From: Corallochytrium limacisporum
Taxonomy: Eukaryota > Opisthokonta
Reading direction: 5' to 3'
Length of the DNA stretch: 64,000 nt
Assembly (NCBI GenBank): GCA_002811645.1
Contig: PDIP01000007.1
Span: 80,933 to 144,932 of the forward strand
Shown here: positions 28,366 to 36,398 of the stretch, piece by piece
How the letters are laid out: every line of letters starts with the position of its first letter
How positions within the stretch are numbered: the stretch's first letter is position 1
Program-made: the position numbers and the translations under genes
Notes under the pieces: generated by a model
The model's input: the letters and a program-made list of their open reading frames with translations, nothing else
The model's database searches: none
Told to the model about the DNA's origin: nothing

Positions 28366-29106
28366 ATGCACGAACAGTTCAAGAGTGAGTTGGACGATTT
28401 CCAACACCGAAAGTTTGGTCCCTGGAGGGACCAGCAGATTCTCACTATCGATGAGAAGTATCGTCGGGATATGCGACAGCAATTAGATGTCCATCGGGAG
28501 CAGGTCGATAGGCGACAAGGAATTCTGCAGCATGCTGAGGAGCGCCTGGCTGAAAACAAGGCCATTCTTGGTCAGCGTGACGAGGAAGTGTCGTCCATAC
28601 ACAGGGAGGTTACTGAGCTCAAGTCTTTGGTAAACAACAACGAACTCCGCAAGACTAGTCTTCTACGGGACATTCAGAATATCGAAAACAACGCCTCGAC
28701 GACAAAGGACCGCATTGACAAGCAATATCGGATGGGTCAGCAGCGTGCCAGTGCCATCATAAAGGACATCGCTCTGTGCAAGACACGTATGGGACTCCGT
28801 ATTGAGACAATTGCAACAAAGGGAAACGAGACAAGAACGTTAGTTCGGTTTGCCTTCACTTGCATCGATTTCAATGACTGGGATCGGGAATTCATTTTGG
28901 ATGTGTCCGCCGAGGACGACTATGTTGTCGAGAACTGTCAGCCACCTCTCGACTTTGCATTGGAAATCTTTAAGCTAAATGCCAGGGAAATGAGTTTCAA
29001 TGATTTCATTCGCGCAGTACGAAAGAAGTTCCAGGAGACCGTACAGCCGAGAAATCAAAACGCACTATCAGAGGCTGCGGCCGCAGAATTTATGAACAAA
29101 GCATAA
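28366..29106 (+). CDS. SPC25: Kinetochore protein Spc25 (Ndc80 complex)
   Basis: 246 aa from the first ATG (MHEQFKSELDDF); the frame upstream of it has no other ATG. Coiled coil occupies about residues 20-130, then a globular Spc25 domain with KTRMGLRIETI, RFAFTCIDFNDWDREF, YVVENCQPPLDF and LNAREMSFNDFIRAVRKKF, all typical. Spc25 pairs with Spc24 and anchors the Ndc80 complex to the Mis12 complex or CENP-T at the inner kinetochore. The stop is only 54 bases from that of the convergent ART-like gene. Intronless. Confidence 0.9.
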   Translation: MHEQFKSELDDFQHRKFGPWRDQQILTIDEKYRRDMRQQLDVHREQVDRRQGILQHAEERLAENKAILGQRDEEVSSIHREVTELKSLVNNNELRKTSLLRDIQNIENNASTTKDRIDKQYRMGQQRASAIIKDIALCKTRMGLRIETIATKGNETRTLVRFAFTCIDFNDWDREFILDVSAEDDYVVENCQPPLDFALEIFKLNAREMSFNDFIRAVRKKFQETVQPRNQNALSEAAAAEFMNKA

Positions 29107-29160
29107 AATCGATATGCAACTACGTATTTAGGACCTACTATTGTTTTTTCTACTGTACAG

Positions 29161-30174
29161 TCATGATTGGTTGGGAGAGACGCCAGTGCGGGATTCAAAC
29201 TCTCCACGAAGGTATGTGTTCAGATACTCCGGATCTAGTACCATCTGTTTCGTATCCATGGAGCTAAGAATTTGCTTCCATGTGGGCATTTTTTGCAGAA
29301 CCCTCGGTAAGTATTTCTTCTCAATCATCTTCATCCAGTCCGCCACTACGTCCGCATCATCACTACTCTGTACGAAATCCTCAAGGTCCTGCACAATACG
29401 CAATGTTGCCGGTTCGTCGATGTCAGCCAGTTTGCTAAGGTTCCTGGCCATCATCAGCCGCTCGTCGTATAGTTCCTTGTCTGCAGAAACTCCCTCAGGA
29501 TCCTCCAGAGGAATCCGGAGCAACGCACGAACTAAAGATCTTGCGATGAACCATGAATCACTGTCAACAGGAGTGAGTACGTCGCTGATGTAGAATTCCC
29601 GAGGTTGATGACGACGATTCAGTTCGAAGAGTTTCCGATCTGATGTAAGGGGCAGATCGGGCATGCGGACCTCCTTGATGCTTTCAATAGTAATGCCTGC
29701 TGCCATCCCATTTTCATCTACTTCGTTCGCAGTTCCGGCGGAAATGATACCGGCGCTGCCATAGTTATCCCATATTTCTCTTGGTGACGAAAGCTGACCG
29801 GTGCCTCGCACATATTCTTGATCGGCAATAAAATTGGCATTATCAGGGATTCTGAGCTGTAGAATGACCGGTAAATCCGGTTTTTTACCTGTCTTTAAGT
29901 GATTGTAGGCGGCGACAGTGGCCAAACCTGGGTCTGAGCTGACCCAAAGTGGCTGAAATTCATCACTTGGCTCTGAGCCATTTCTCAGCGAGACTGCGCG
30001 GGATGAGATAATCTTGTACAAATTTCCAGCTGATGTTCCATGCCAGACGATATGGTAAGCTTTTAACGTTCCAGTTGGTTCCGTTCCTGTTGTGAAATTT
30101 CGCGCGCAGGGTAATCCGAGTGCTTTGGTCACTGATTTCCGCACCAGCACACCAGCTGATCGCACAGAGAGCAT
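29161..30174 (-). CDS. Putative mitochondrial protein with ADP-ribosyltransferase-like N-terminal motif
   Basis: A 337-aa protein. The first ~28 residues are rich in Arg, Ser, Val and Ala with no acidic residue (MLSVRSAGVLVRKSVTKALG), as in mitochondrial presequences. Residues 40-55 (YHIVWHGTSAGNLYKI) and 77-90 (WVSSDPGLATVAAY) resemble the first two conserved blocks of PARP/ART-fold enzymes: an H-G-T strand, then an aromatic/Ser-x-D-P helix start. A following acidic EYVRGTG (Glu120) could be the third position. The C-terminal half is helical and unrecognised. Substrate, activity and even fold are inference; a catalytically inactive or unrelated fold is possible. The frame is intact and intronless. 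Confidence 0.6.
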   Translation of the reverse strand: MLSVRSAGVLVRKSVTKALGLPCARNFTTGTEPTGTLKAYHIVWHGTSAGNLYKIISSRAVSLRNGSEPSDEFQPLWVSSDPGLATVAAYNHLKTGKKPDLPVILQLRIPDNANFIADQEYVRGTGQLSSPREIWDNYGSAGIISAGTANEVDENGMAAGITIESIKEVRMPDLPLTSDRKLFELNRRHQPREFYISDVLTPVDSDSWFIARSLVRALLRIPLEDPEGVSADKELYDERLMMARNLSKLADIDEPATLRIVQDLEDFVQSSDDADVVADWMKMIEKKYLPRVLQKMPTWKQILSSMDTKQMVLDPEYLNTYLRGEFESRTGVSPNQS

Positions 30175-30824
30175 CTTGGTCTATGCACCTAAGCCAAACC
30201 AAATTACTGCCAAAGAATTTCCTGTGTGCTGTACAAACACCTCATGCCAGGGTTAGCATGACGCCAAAGTACACAGCTAGACCGGTCACCATCCATCAAA
30301 TACCACAACGGAAACAACACACTTTTGTCAGGCCTTCCTCTGTGCAACCCTCACCCTTGGTTTCACAATCAATAGCTTTGAATTTCAGAGATACCCCGTA
30401 TAAACATACCCCCCATTCACAGTTTCCTCTGACACCGCGGGCAGCTCCCCACTTCGCCCCCCCCCCCCCGGGGAATCCACGCGGAGACTCGCACCACATT
30501 GAAGGGACCCGCCTTGGGAGGGCGCGCGTGGGGCGAAAGCTAAGGTCTTGCAAGGGAATTCGTTTCTTGACAGTTCTTGGTGAATTTATGCGACACAGAG
30601 AGCCATGTTTTTGAAATCGTGATCAAAATTGACTAATCATGACAATAATAGTTGAGGGTATTTGAGAACCCTTCTAATTTCGGTCTAGAAGACCTATGAT
30701 CAGAATATTGAACGGACCAAAGTTCGAAGAAAAATTGTCCTCATACAGTGATTTGTTCTGAATAATGTAATTGGGATATTGAGGACACTTGAGCAGTGGA
30801 ACAGGAGATATTGTGTAGAAAGCT
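30175..30824. other. Divergent intergenic region, ART-like gene / SURF6
   Basis: Contains a C13G4 tract (30457-30473) and AT-rich sequence toward the SURF6 start. No gene recognised. Confidence 0.5.
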
Positions 30825-31901
30825 ATGGCTCCTGCGAAACAGAATGGAGTCGTCAGCAGCGACGACTCGCTTATGCAACTAATTGGCGAGACAAGCGCTT
30901 TCTTTAACAGACTGACCTCTCTAGTACCACAGAAATATTATAACACAGATCAGTATGCTGCCGAAGCTGCAAGCGGGAAATACATGAAGCATAAGAATTT
31001 TGCAAAGACAAAAGAAGGTAAGGTAGCAATTTTAAAGAATCGCAAGCGGAAACTCGACCCCGAGGAGCCGAACGACGCGGCTGCTGCCGACAATACTGCT
31101 TTAGAAGAACCCATCGTCAATCCCGTGGCACCTGTCAAAAAGGCAAAACTTAATGCCTCTATCACAGAGTTGCGAGCACGTCTTAAAGCCCGTCTTGATG
31201 AGTTGCGTGGTAACCGGCCTGAGGTCAAAGCTGAGGACGGCAAGCCAAAACGTCTGGACAAGACAGAGCAAAAGAAGCTGAAGAAAAAGCTGGCCAGGCA
31301 GCGTGCTAAGGAGCGGAAGCAATTGGCTCGTGAAAAGGCCAATGGACCGACAGAGCTTAGTACATCCAACCTTGGAACACCAAATGCAAAGACCGGAGGA
31401 GTAACCGTCGACACTCCCGAGGGACCTGAGATAGTTTACTCCAAATTTGACCTTGCGGCATCGGGCTCCGTTGGACGCAAACGCACATGGAAGAAGCCTC
31501 TCAAGGAACAACTCAAGAAAGTGGTGAAGAAGGAACAGAAGCTGACTGAGCTGAAGGACACAAATCCCGAGGCGTTTGTGGAGAAGAAGCAGGATGCTGC
31601 ATGGGATCGTAGTCTAAAGCATGCAGAAGGAGAGAAAGTTCTTGACAACCCTACTCTTTTGAAGAAGACCTTGAAGCGGGAAGAGAAGCTGAAGCAACGA
31701 TCGTCGAAGAAGTGGCAAGAACGTAAGGATGCGCAGGACAAGGGTGTCAAGTTCCGCCAGGACAAGCGTGAAGCAAACATCCAGGCTCGGGTTCAAGCCA
31801 GGAAGGACCCCAAGGGTGCAAAGAAGAATGCTAAGAAAGCACGCGCAGGATTCGAGGGCAAAAAGAAGCTTGGTGGCGGCAAGAAGAAGAGTAAGAAGTA
31901 A
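30825..31901 (+). CDS. RRP14: SURF6/Rrp14 nucleolar ribosome-biogenesis protein
   Basis: A highly basic 358-aa protein. The N-terminus has LVPQKYYN and KYMKHKNFAK, as in SURF6/Rrp14. The central part has ITELRARLKARLDELRG. The C-terminal SURF6 domain (about 215-320) contains GRKRTWKKPLKEQLKK, NPTLLKKTLKREEKLKQRSS and KWQERKDAQDKGVKFRQDKR, and the protein ends in a lysine-rich tail. Rrp14 acts in the nucleolus in early processing of pre-rRNA for both subunits and binds nucleic acid. The ATG (30825) is the first in frame and the gene is intronless. Confidence 0.93.
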   Translation: MAPAKQNGVVSSDDSLMQLIGETSAFFNRLTSLVPQKYYNTDQYAAEAASGKYMKHKNFAKTKEGKVAILKNRKRKLDPEEPNDAAAADNTALEEPIVNPVAPVKKAKLNASITELRARLKARLDELRGNRPEVKAEDGKPKRLDKTEQKKLKKKLARQRAKERKQLAREKANGPTELSTSNLGTPNAKTGGVTVDTPEGPEIVYSKFDLAASGSVGRKRTWKKPLKEQLKKVVKKEQKLTELKDTNPEAFVEKKQDAAWDRSLKHAEGEKVLDNPTLLKKTLKREEKLKQRSSKKWQERKDAQDKGVKFRQDKREANIQARVQARKDPKGAKKNAKKARAGFEGKKKLGGGKKKSKK

Positions 31902-32343
31902 AGAACAGGCCCAACACTATATCACCATTATACAACCATAGATCACATTATTGTTAAGTTGCTATCGCGGCCGAGTGTGTGCACGTATTCTGACCCTTGC
32001 CTGCGGCGTTACTCTGCAAGAACCCGTCCCCCCAACCCCATTCCCTCAGCTTCTCGGGAGGGAGCAAAATCTTTGCTCCCAGTCGCCTCTCTGGCGAGCA
32101 GTAGTGCAACTATCCGAATGGCTGCAAACTCTACAGTACAATGGGTATAGCTGGAGTATTCCTGTTTATTGCAACTGATTTTCAAGCGACGGGGATGCCT
32201 CCGCGTCTCCCGGAGTCTGAGCTGTGAGGTCATCACCTCACGGAGAGTTCGGTTTTGCTGCGCGCATCAGCAAAACCAGGCAACAGGAAATTGGATACGC
32301 AGGTACTCGGGAGCTTCATAAGATCCTTCGGATAAATTTATTG
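31902..32343. other. Intergenic, SURF6 3' end and NIT1 promoter
   Basis: About 440 bases. The NIT1 frame is open upstream of its first ATG to about 32224 but with no other ATG. Nothing else seen. Confidence 0.5.
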
Positions 32344-33231
32344 ATGGCGGACCTCATAGCACGCGGATTTCTTAGCATTAAAGACCGTAGTATGTCAGCA
32401 TCAAGACCTGTTTTGGTTGCTGTGGCGCAAACATGTTGCACTCGGGATATCGCGCGGAATTTAGAAGAATGCATGAAACTGATCAAACGCGCAAGTTCCA
32501 GTGGTGCGAAAATGTTATTCTTGCCCGAAGCTGTAGATTTCATTGGTGAGTCCAGAGACGACACCTACGACCTGGCAATGACAGACGGATCTGCGTGGTT
32601 GGATGAGTATTGCAAAGCAGCAAAGGAGCACGCAATATGGTTGTCACTGGGAGGCATCCATCAGAGATGTGCGAGTGTGGACGGAAGACGCATCTACAAT
32701 CGTCACCTCCTCTTGAACTCCTCGGGTACTGTCTGTGGACAGTATGATAAACTGCATATGTTCGATATTGACATCAAAGACGGCCCTCGCCTGATGGAGA
32801 GCTCATGGACAAAGCCAGGAGACGGTATCACAGACCCAATTGAAACGCCAGCAGGTAGCGTGGGTCTTGGTATTTGCTATGACATGCGGTTTCCTGAGTT
32901 TGCGACACATCTACGTCGCCGTGGGGCGACCATCTTAACATATCCTTCCGCATTCACAGAGAAAACAGGAGCTGCGCATTGGGAGGTCCTCCTGCGCTCA
33001 AGAGCCATCGAGACGCAATGCTATGTCATTGCTGCTGCACAAGCAGGAAAGCACAACAAGAAGCGTTCAAGTTATGGACACGCGCTGATTGTAGATCCAT
33101 GGGGTGTCGTAGTTGCCCAAACTGGGGGTTCAGGATTCGGCCTTGCTTTTGCTGAAATCGATTTGTCACAGCAGGAAGAAATTCGAAAATCGATGCCTAC
33201 CTTTGAACATCGACGGGATGATGTGTACTGA
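32344..33231 (+). CDS. NIT1: Nit1-type deaminated glutathione amidase (nitrilase superfamily)
   Basis: 295 aa from ATG 32344, or 279 aa from ATG 32392. The catalytic triad is visible: Glu in FLPEAVDF (residue 62), Lys in YDKLHMFDI (136) and Cys in GICYDMRFPE (178), in long-form numbering. The segment YGHALIVDPWG is also typical. Nit1 hydrolyses deaminated glutathione, a side product of transaminases, to alpha-ketoglutarate and Cys-Gly (a metabolite-repair enzyme). The extra 16 residues (MADLIARGFLSIKDRS) between the two ATGs could be a weak mitochondrial signal, so dual targeting by alternative starts is possible, as in mammals. The TGA stop at 33229-33231 shows UGA is a normal terminator here. 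Confidence 0.92.
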   Translation: MADLIARGFLSIKDRSMSASRPVLVAVAQTCCTRDIARNLEECMKLIKRASSSGAKMLFLPEAVDFIGESRDDTYDLAMTDGSAWLDEYCKAAKEHAIWLSLGGIHQRCASVDGRRIYNRHLLLNSSGTVCGQYDKLHMFDIDIKDGPRLMESSWTKPGDGITDPIETPAGSVGLGICYDMRFPEFATHLRRRGATILTYPSAFTEKTGAAHWEVLLRSRAIETQCYVIAAAQAGKHNKKRSSYGHALIVDPWGVVVAQTGGSGFGLAFAEIDLSQQEEIRKSMPTFEHRRDDVY

Positions 33232-35684
33232 TGGTGGCGAAGAAGACGATGGAAAGATTATAGCGCTGCCTTACAAAGATGGATTGAAAGGGGAAGGTGC
33301 TTATGCTCCTTGGATCTGGACAATTGTCCGTGTCCTTCTCATCGGTGAGCACTTGACATTGGACTGACTAACCCACGCCTGCATCATGGCTTGATTATCC
33401 TGCATGTTGGTTTAGATGGTACTCTGGCGGAGAACCGGAGTGCAATGACCCGAACCGTATGAACAAGAATAAAGAAAGACTTCGACGTGCGTAGTCCGCA
33501 CCGGCGAATGCCAGTTTCAGTTAGTCTATGTTTCTGAACATGAAGAGCTAAGATCGGGGTCCAGAAGGCATAGTTGCCGATCATATTAGCCACTGCGCCT
33601 GCGATAACATGATAGTCACCACACCGACCAAAGATCCAGCACTCTCAGTCAACGTCTCCCCCGACAGTCTCATAACGACCGACCTTGTACATGAGCGCGA
33701 GATCTGACGAATAGATTGTCCGACACGGACACTTGCGACACGCATGATCTTCCCCCTTCTTCGATTCTCCGAATCATTTTTCTCCTGCCCTAGCCATCAC
33801 ATCCAGTGTGCCTCGTCTCCGAGGCAATGTCTTGGCTGGCTTTATGCCGTAGTTCTGATGACTACGTCGACTAAGATGAAGGCCATCAGGACTGTCCTGT
33901 CACTGTGAGCGCGGACAAGGTAAGGTCCTTGGATGCTCCGAGGGAGGGAGGGGTTCTTTAAATTGAGAACACAGATGCAAATTTGTCAGGAAATTTGTTA
34001 GGAGTGCCCTGGATTTTCTGTGTATCAACTGAGCAACGCAAGAGCACTTCATCGGCCACAGCGCCTCTGCAGACACTCTGCATCCCCATCGAGTGGGCAT
34101 CTCAGCGTCATTCACGGTCGAGCTTCGTATATGCGACAACATGCTGTTTGTTGAAGATCTTATCTGCTATACTGTGACCTGAACGTTGTGCATTCCAACT
34201 GCCTTTCTACCAGTGCTGTGCTCAGTCCGTGCCTCCGGTCACTGCAACGTGTTTGCTCGCAAGCGCCTTGACGATGAAACAAACAAGTACAGCGCATTTG
34301 GTAGTATCTTACTTGGAAAACAGACCGTTATCAGTTCCTGGTACAGACTAGCGCTGTACAGGAGTGGATTCCTGTATGTCCCCAAAGAAACACGAACCAC
34401 CCTAGAAACATTCCCACTGACAAATTGCTGTTGTCACTTGGTTGTTACAGGCTCACTGATGTATGCTGAGTATCTGGCAGACTTCCCACGAGGCCAGCAA
34501 GCACGTATCCGAGACACTCTCCCCCTCTGTTTATCCGAACATTCACTATGGAGGTATGGCGTCCTAAGGACAGGGGGCCATATTGAGATATCTGATTTTT
34601 ATCGCTTGTTGAAAGGAGTCCACACGACAAGACTGTAAGAGGCGCGGTGCCACTATTGAATCAGCAAATTGTGGTAGTCTGCCGTAGGATATCCTATACG
34701 AACGCGCAATCGTGCTGTATCCACATCATTCTGTAAGTGCCCGGTTCTATCGAGCGGAGGAAAGAGATGGCCATCTGTTGGTTTGGCACTGTCTCCCGCT
34801 GAAGTAGTGGTTAAAACCCCCCCCCCAGGGTCCGCCACCTGCGCGGTCCAACTTTTGAAAAAAAAAAATTGCAGTAGGTGTGTGCCAGTGACAGGGTCCC
34901 AGCCCCTTGACCCCCCACACCAATGGGTGTGTACACCTGGCAGTGGAATCATTCTTGGCTCGGACTGTATTACAAAGTAGCGGTCCTTTGAACATACCAT
35001 GTATCAAATGAAGTCGTAAACCTGGTGTTCCAGCCAAATTTGTTGGCCATGATGACGAATACAAAGCTCTTTCCTTTTGGGAGACAAGAACGAGGATTCT
35101 GATGGCGGGGCCAGTCCACGCGCCATACTTATACACGCATACAAAGATCGGCTAAACGGATAAACACGAACTGTGCTTTGGTTCGATGCGAGGGACGGAT
35201 TTGTGATTTGCAGTCAGCAATGCAAAATTAATACCACGGTACTCGACGAGACAAGGACGGGACCCAGAAAACCCCAACCGTAGTATCGAATGGCGGATAC
35301 ATGGTATTACACCCGGTGTCTACCGCCCTTGCCGATACTTCCGTTCTCCGAAGCCAACACACCCCTTGATCTGATTAAGGAAGAGAAAGCAAGTCTTAGG
35401 GATTGCATAGAAATATGGCGCGGTGCAATGGCAAAGTAGTGCAAGAGTGACTTTGGGTTGGGCTGTGGGTGTAGGGGGGGGGGGAGAGCGAGTGAGTGGC
35501 AAACCGTACGGGAGCGCATGTGTGCGTAGATCATCCACTATGCAAAAATTGTGTGCATGGATAGCAATTGATCTGTTTATTCAAGTTATCGAATTTGTGT
35601 TTGAACCTTAATCTGCGTGGGGTTTGTTTAGGTCAGGAAGACCTGACCATTGTGATTTCAATGAGCCATTGGAAGAGAGTTGCT
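33232..35684. other. Gene-poor intergenic region downstream of NIT1
   Basis: About 2.4 kb without a recognisable gene. The longest frame (34186-34638, plus, 150 codons) starts with GTG and resembles nothing known. Poly-C (34817-34827), poly-A (about 34858-34868) and poly-G (about 35477-35486) runs occur. Confidence 0.5.
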
Positions 35685-36398
35685 CTAGCAGCAGGTTTCA
35701 ACGGTGAAGCCCTCGAATGTACCGAGCTCGCCAAAGTCTTCGTCATCCAAGTCATCGTCGTCTCCTTCGCCATCCTCGGCGTCACTGGGTTCAGGAGCAC
35801 CTTCTTCGACATCACTGGGCGCGGGAGTGTCCTCGTCGTCAACATCACTGGGCTCGGGGGCGTCCACGTCGTCAACATCACTGGGCTCGGGGGCGTCCTC
35901 GTCGTCAACATCACTGGGCTCGGGGGCCTCTTCATCTTCAATGTCGCTGGGTTCAGGAGCATCAAGCTCGTCGACATCACTGGGTTCAGGGGCATCAAGC
36001 TCCCGGCGGTTCTCATCAACGATCACTGGTACACCAGTGGGCTCCTCAACAAGGGCCCTGCGGTTGCGACCTTCGCTGGGTTCCGGGGGGGGGCTACCGC
36101 TTGGGTTAGGGTTACTGCTTGGGTTAGGGTTACCGCTTGGGTCAGGGGTACCGCTGGAGCTGGGGTCGCCGAGGCCGATAGCAGGGGGCAAAGGGGGCGA
36201 AGGGGGCGAGGGGGCAGGGTTGCGACGGCGGATCTGAGCAAGCTCTTCCTCAGTGGCACCATCTCCGATTGGGACAGGGGGAGAAGGAGAAGGAAGTTGT
36301 CCGATGAGCACAGGTGCTCCATTTCCATTGGGCTCAGGTGCGGGGACGGCCGCGACCGAAAGAGCCATGAACAAGATTGTGGCGGTCTTGGTGTACAT
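35685..36398 (-). CDS. Secreted acidic repeat protein
   Basis: 237 aa from the ATG at 36396-36398, which gives a clear signal peptide (MYTKTATILFMALSVAAVPA). An in-frame ATG 28 codons earlier would bury it. The mature part has proline-rich segments (SPSPPVPIG; NPNPSSNPNPSGS) and three arginine clusters (RRR, RR, RR) that could be Kex2-type processing sites. About seven tandem units of the form APEPSDVDDED follow (35769-35996), then an Asp/Glu-rich stretch and a terminal CC. I recognise no family; it could be a cell-wall or secreted acidic protein. The repeat is imperfect at the DNA level (about 33-bp units), so length may vary between strains. Confidence 0.65.
   Translation of the reverse strand: MYTKTATILFMALSVAAVPAPEPNGNGAPVLIGQLPSPSPPVPIGDGATEEELAQIRRRNPAPSPPSPPLPPAIGLGDPSSSGTPDPSGNPNPSSNPNPSGSPPPEPSEGRNRRALVEEPTGVPVIVDENRRELDAPEPSDVDELDAPEPSDIEDEEAPEPSDVDDEDAPEPSDVDDVDAPEPSDVDDEDTPAPSDVEEGAPEPSDAEDGEGDDDDLDDEDFGELGTFEGFTVETCC
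35769..35996. repeat. Coding tandem repeat, ~33-bp units
   Basis: About seven imperfect units encoding APEPSD(V/I/A)(D/E)... in the secreted protein. On the plus strand the unit reads like CACTGGGCTCGGGGGCGTCC. It causes long spurious frames on the opposite strand. Confidence 0.85.

Noticed and set aside
34186-34638. 150-codon frame on the plus strand
   Set aside because: Begins with GTG, no recognisable similarity, and composition like surrounding non-coding DNA.
36106-36145. Telomere-like GGGTTAGGGTTA strings
   Set aside because: They encode the NPNPS repeats of the secreted protein on the minus strand; only a few interrupted copies, far from a contig end.
35704-36237. Long Ser-rich and other frames on the plus strand
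   Set aside because: They are the antisense of the tandem repeat and proline-rich parts of the secreted protein, which has the signal peptide and start.
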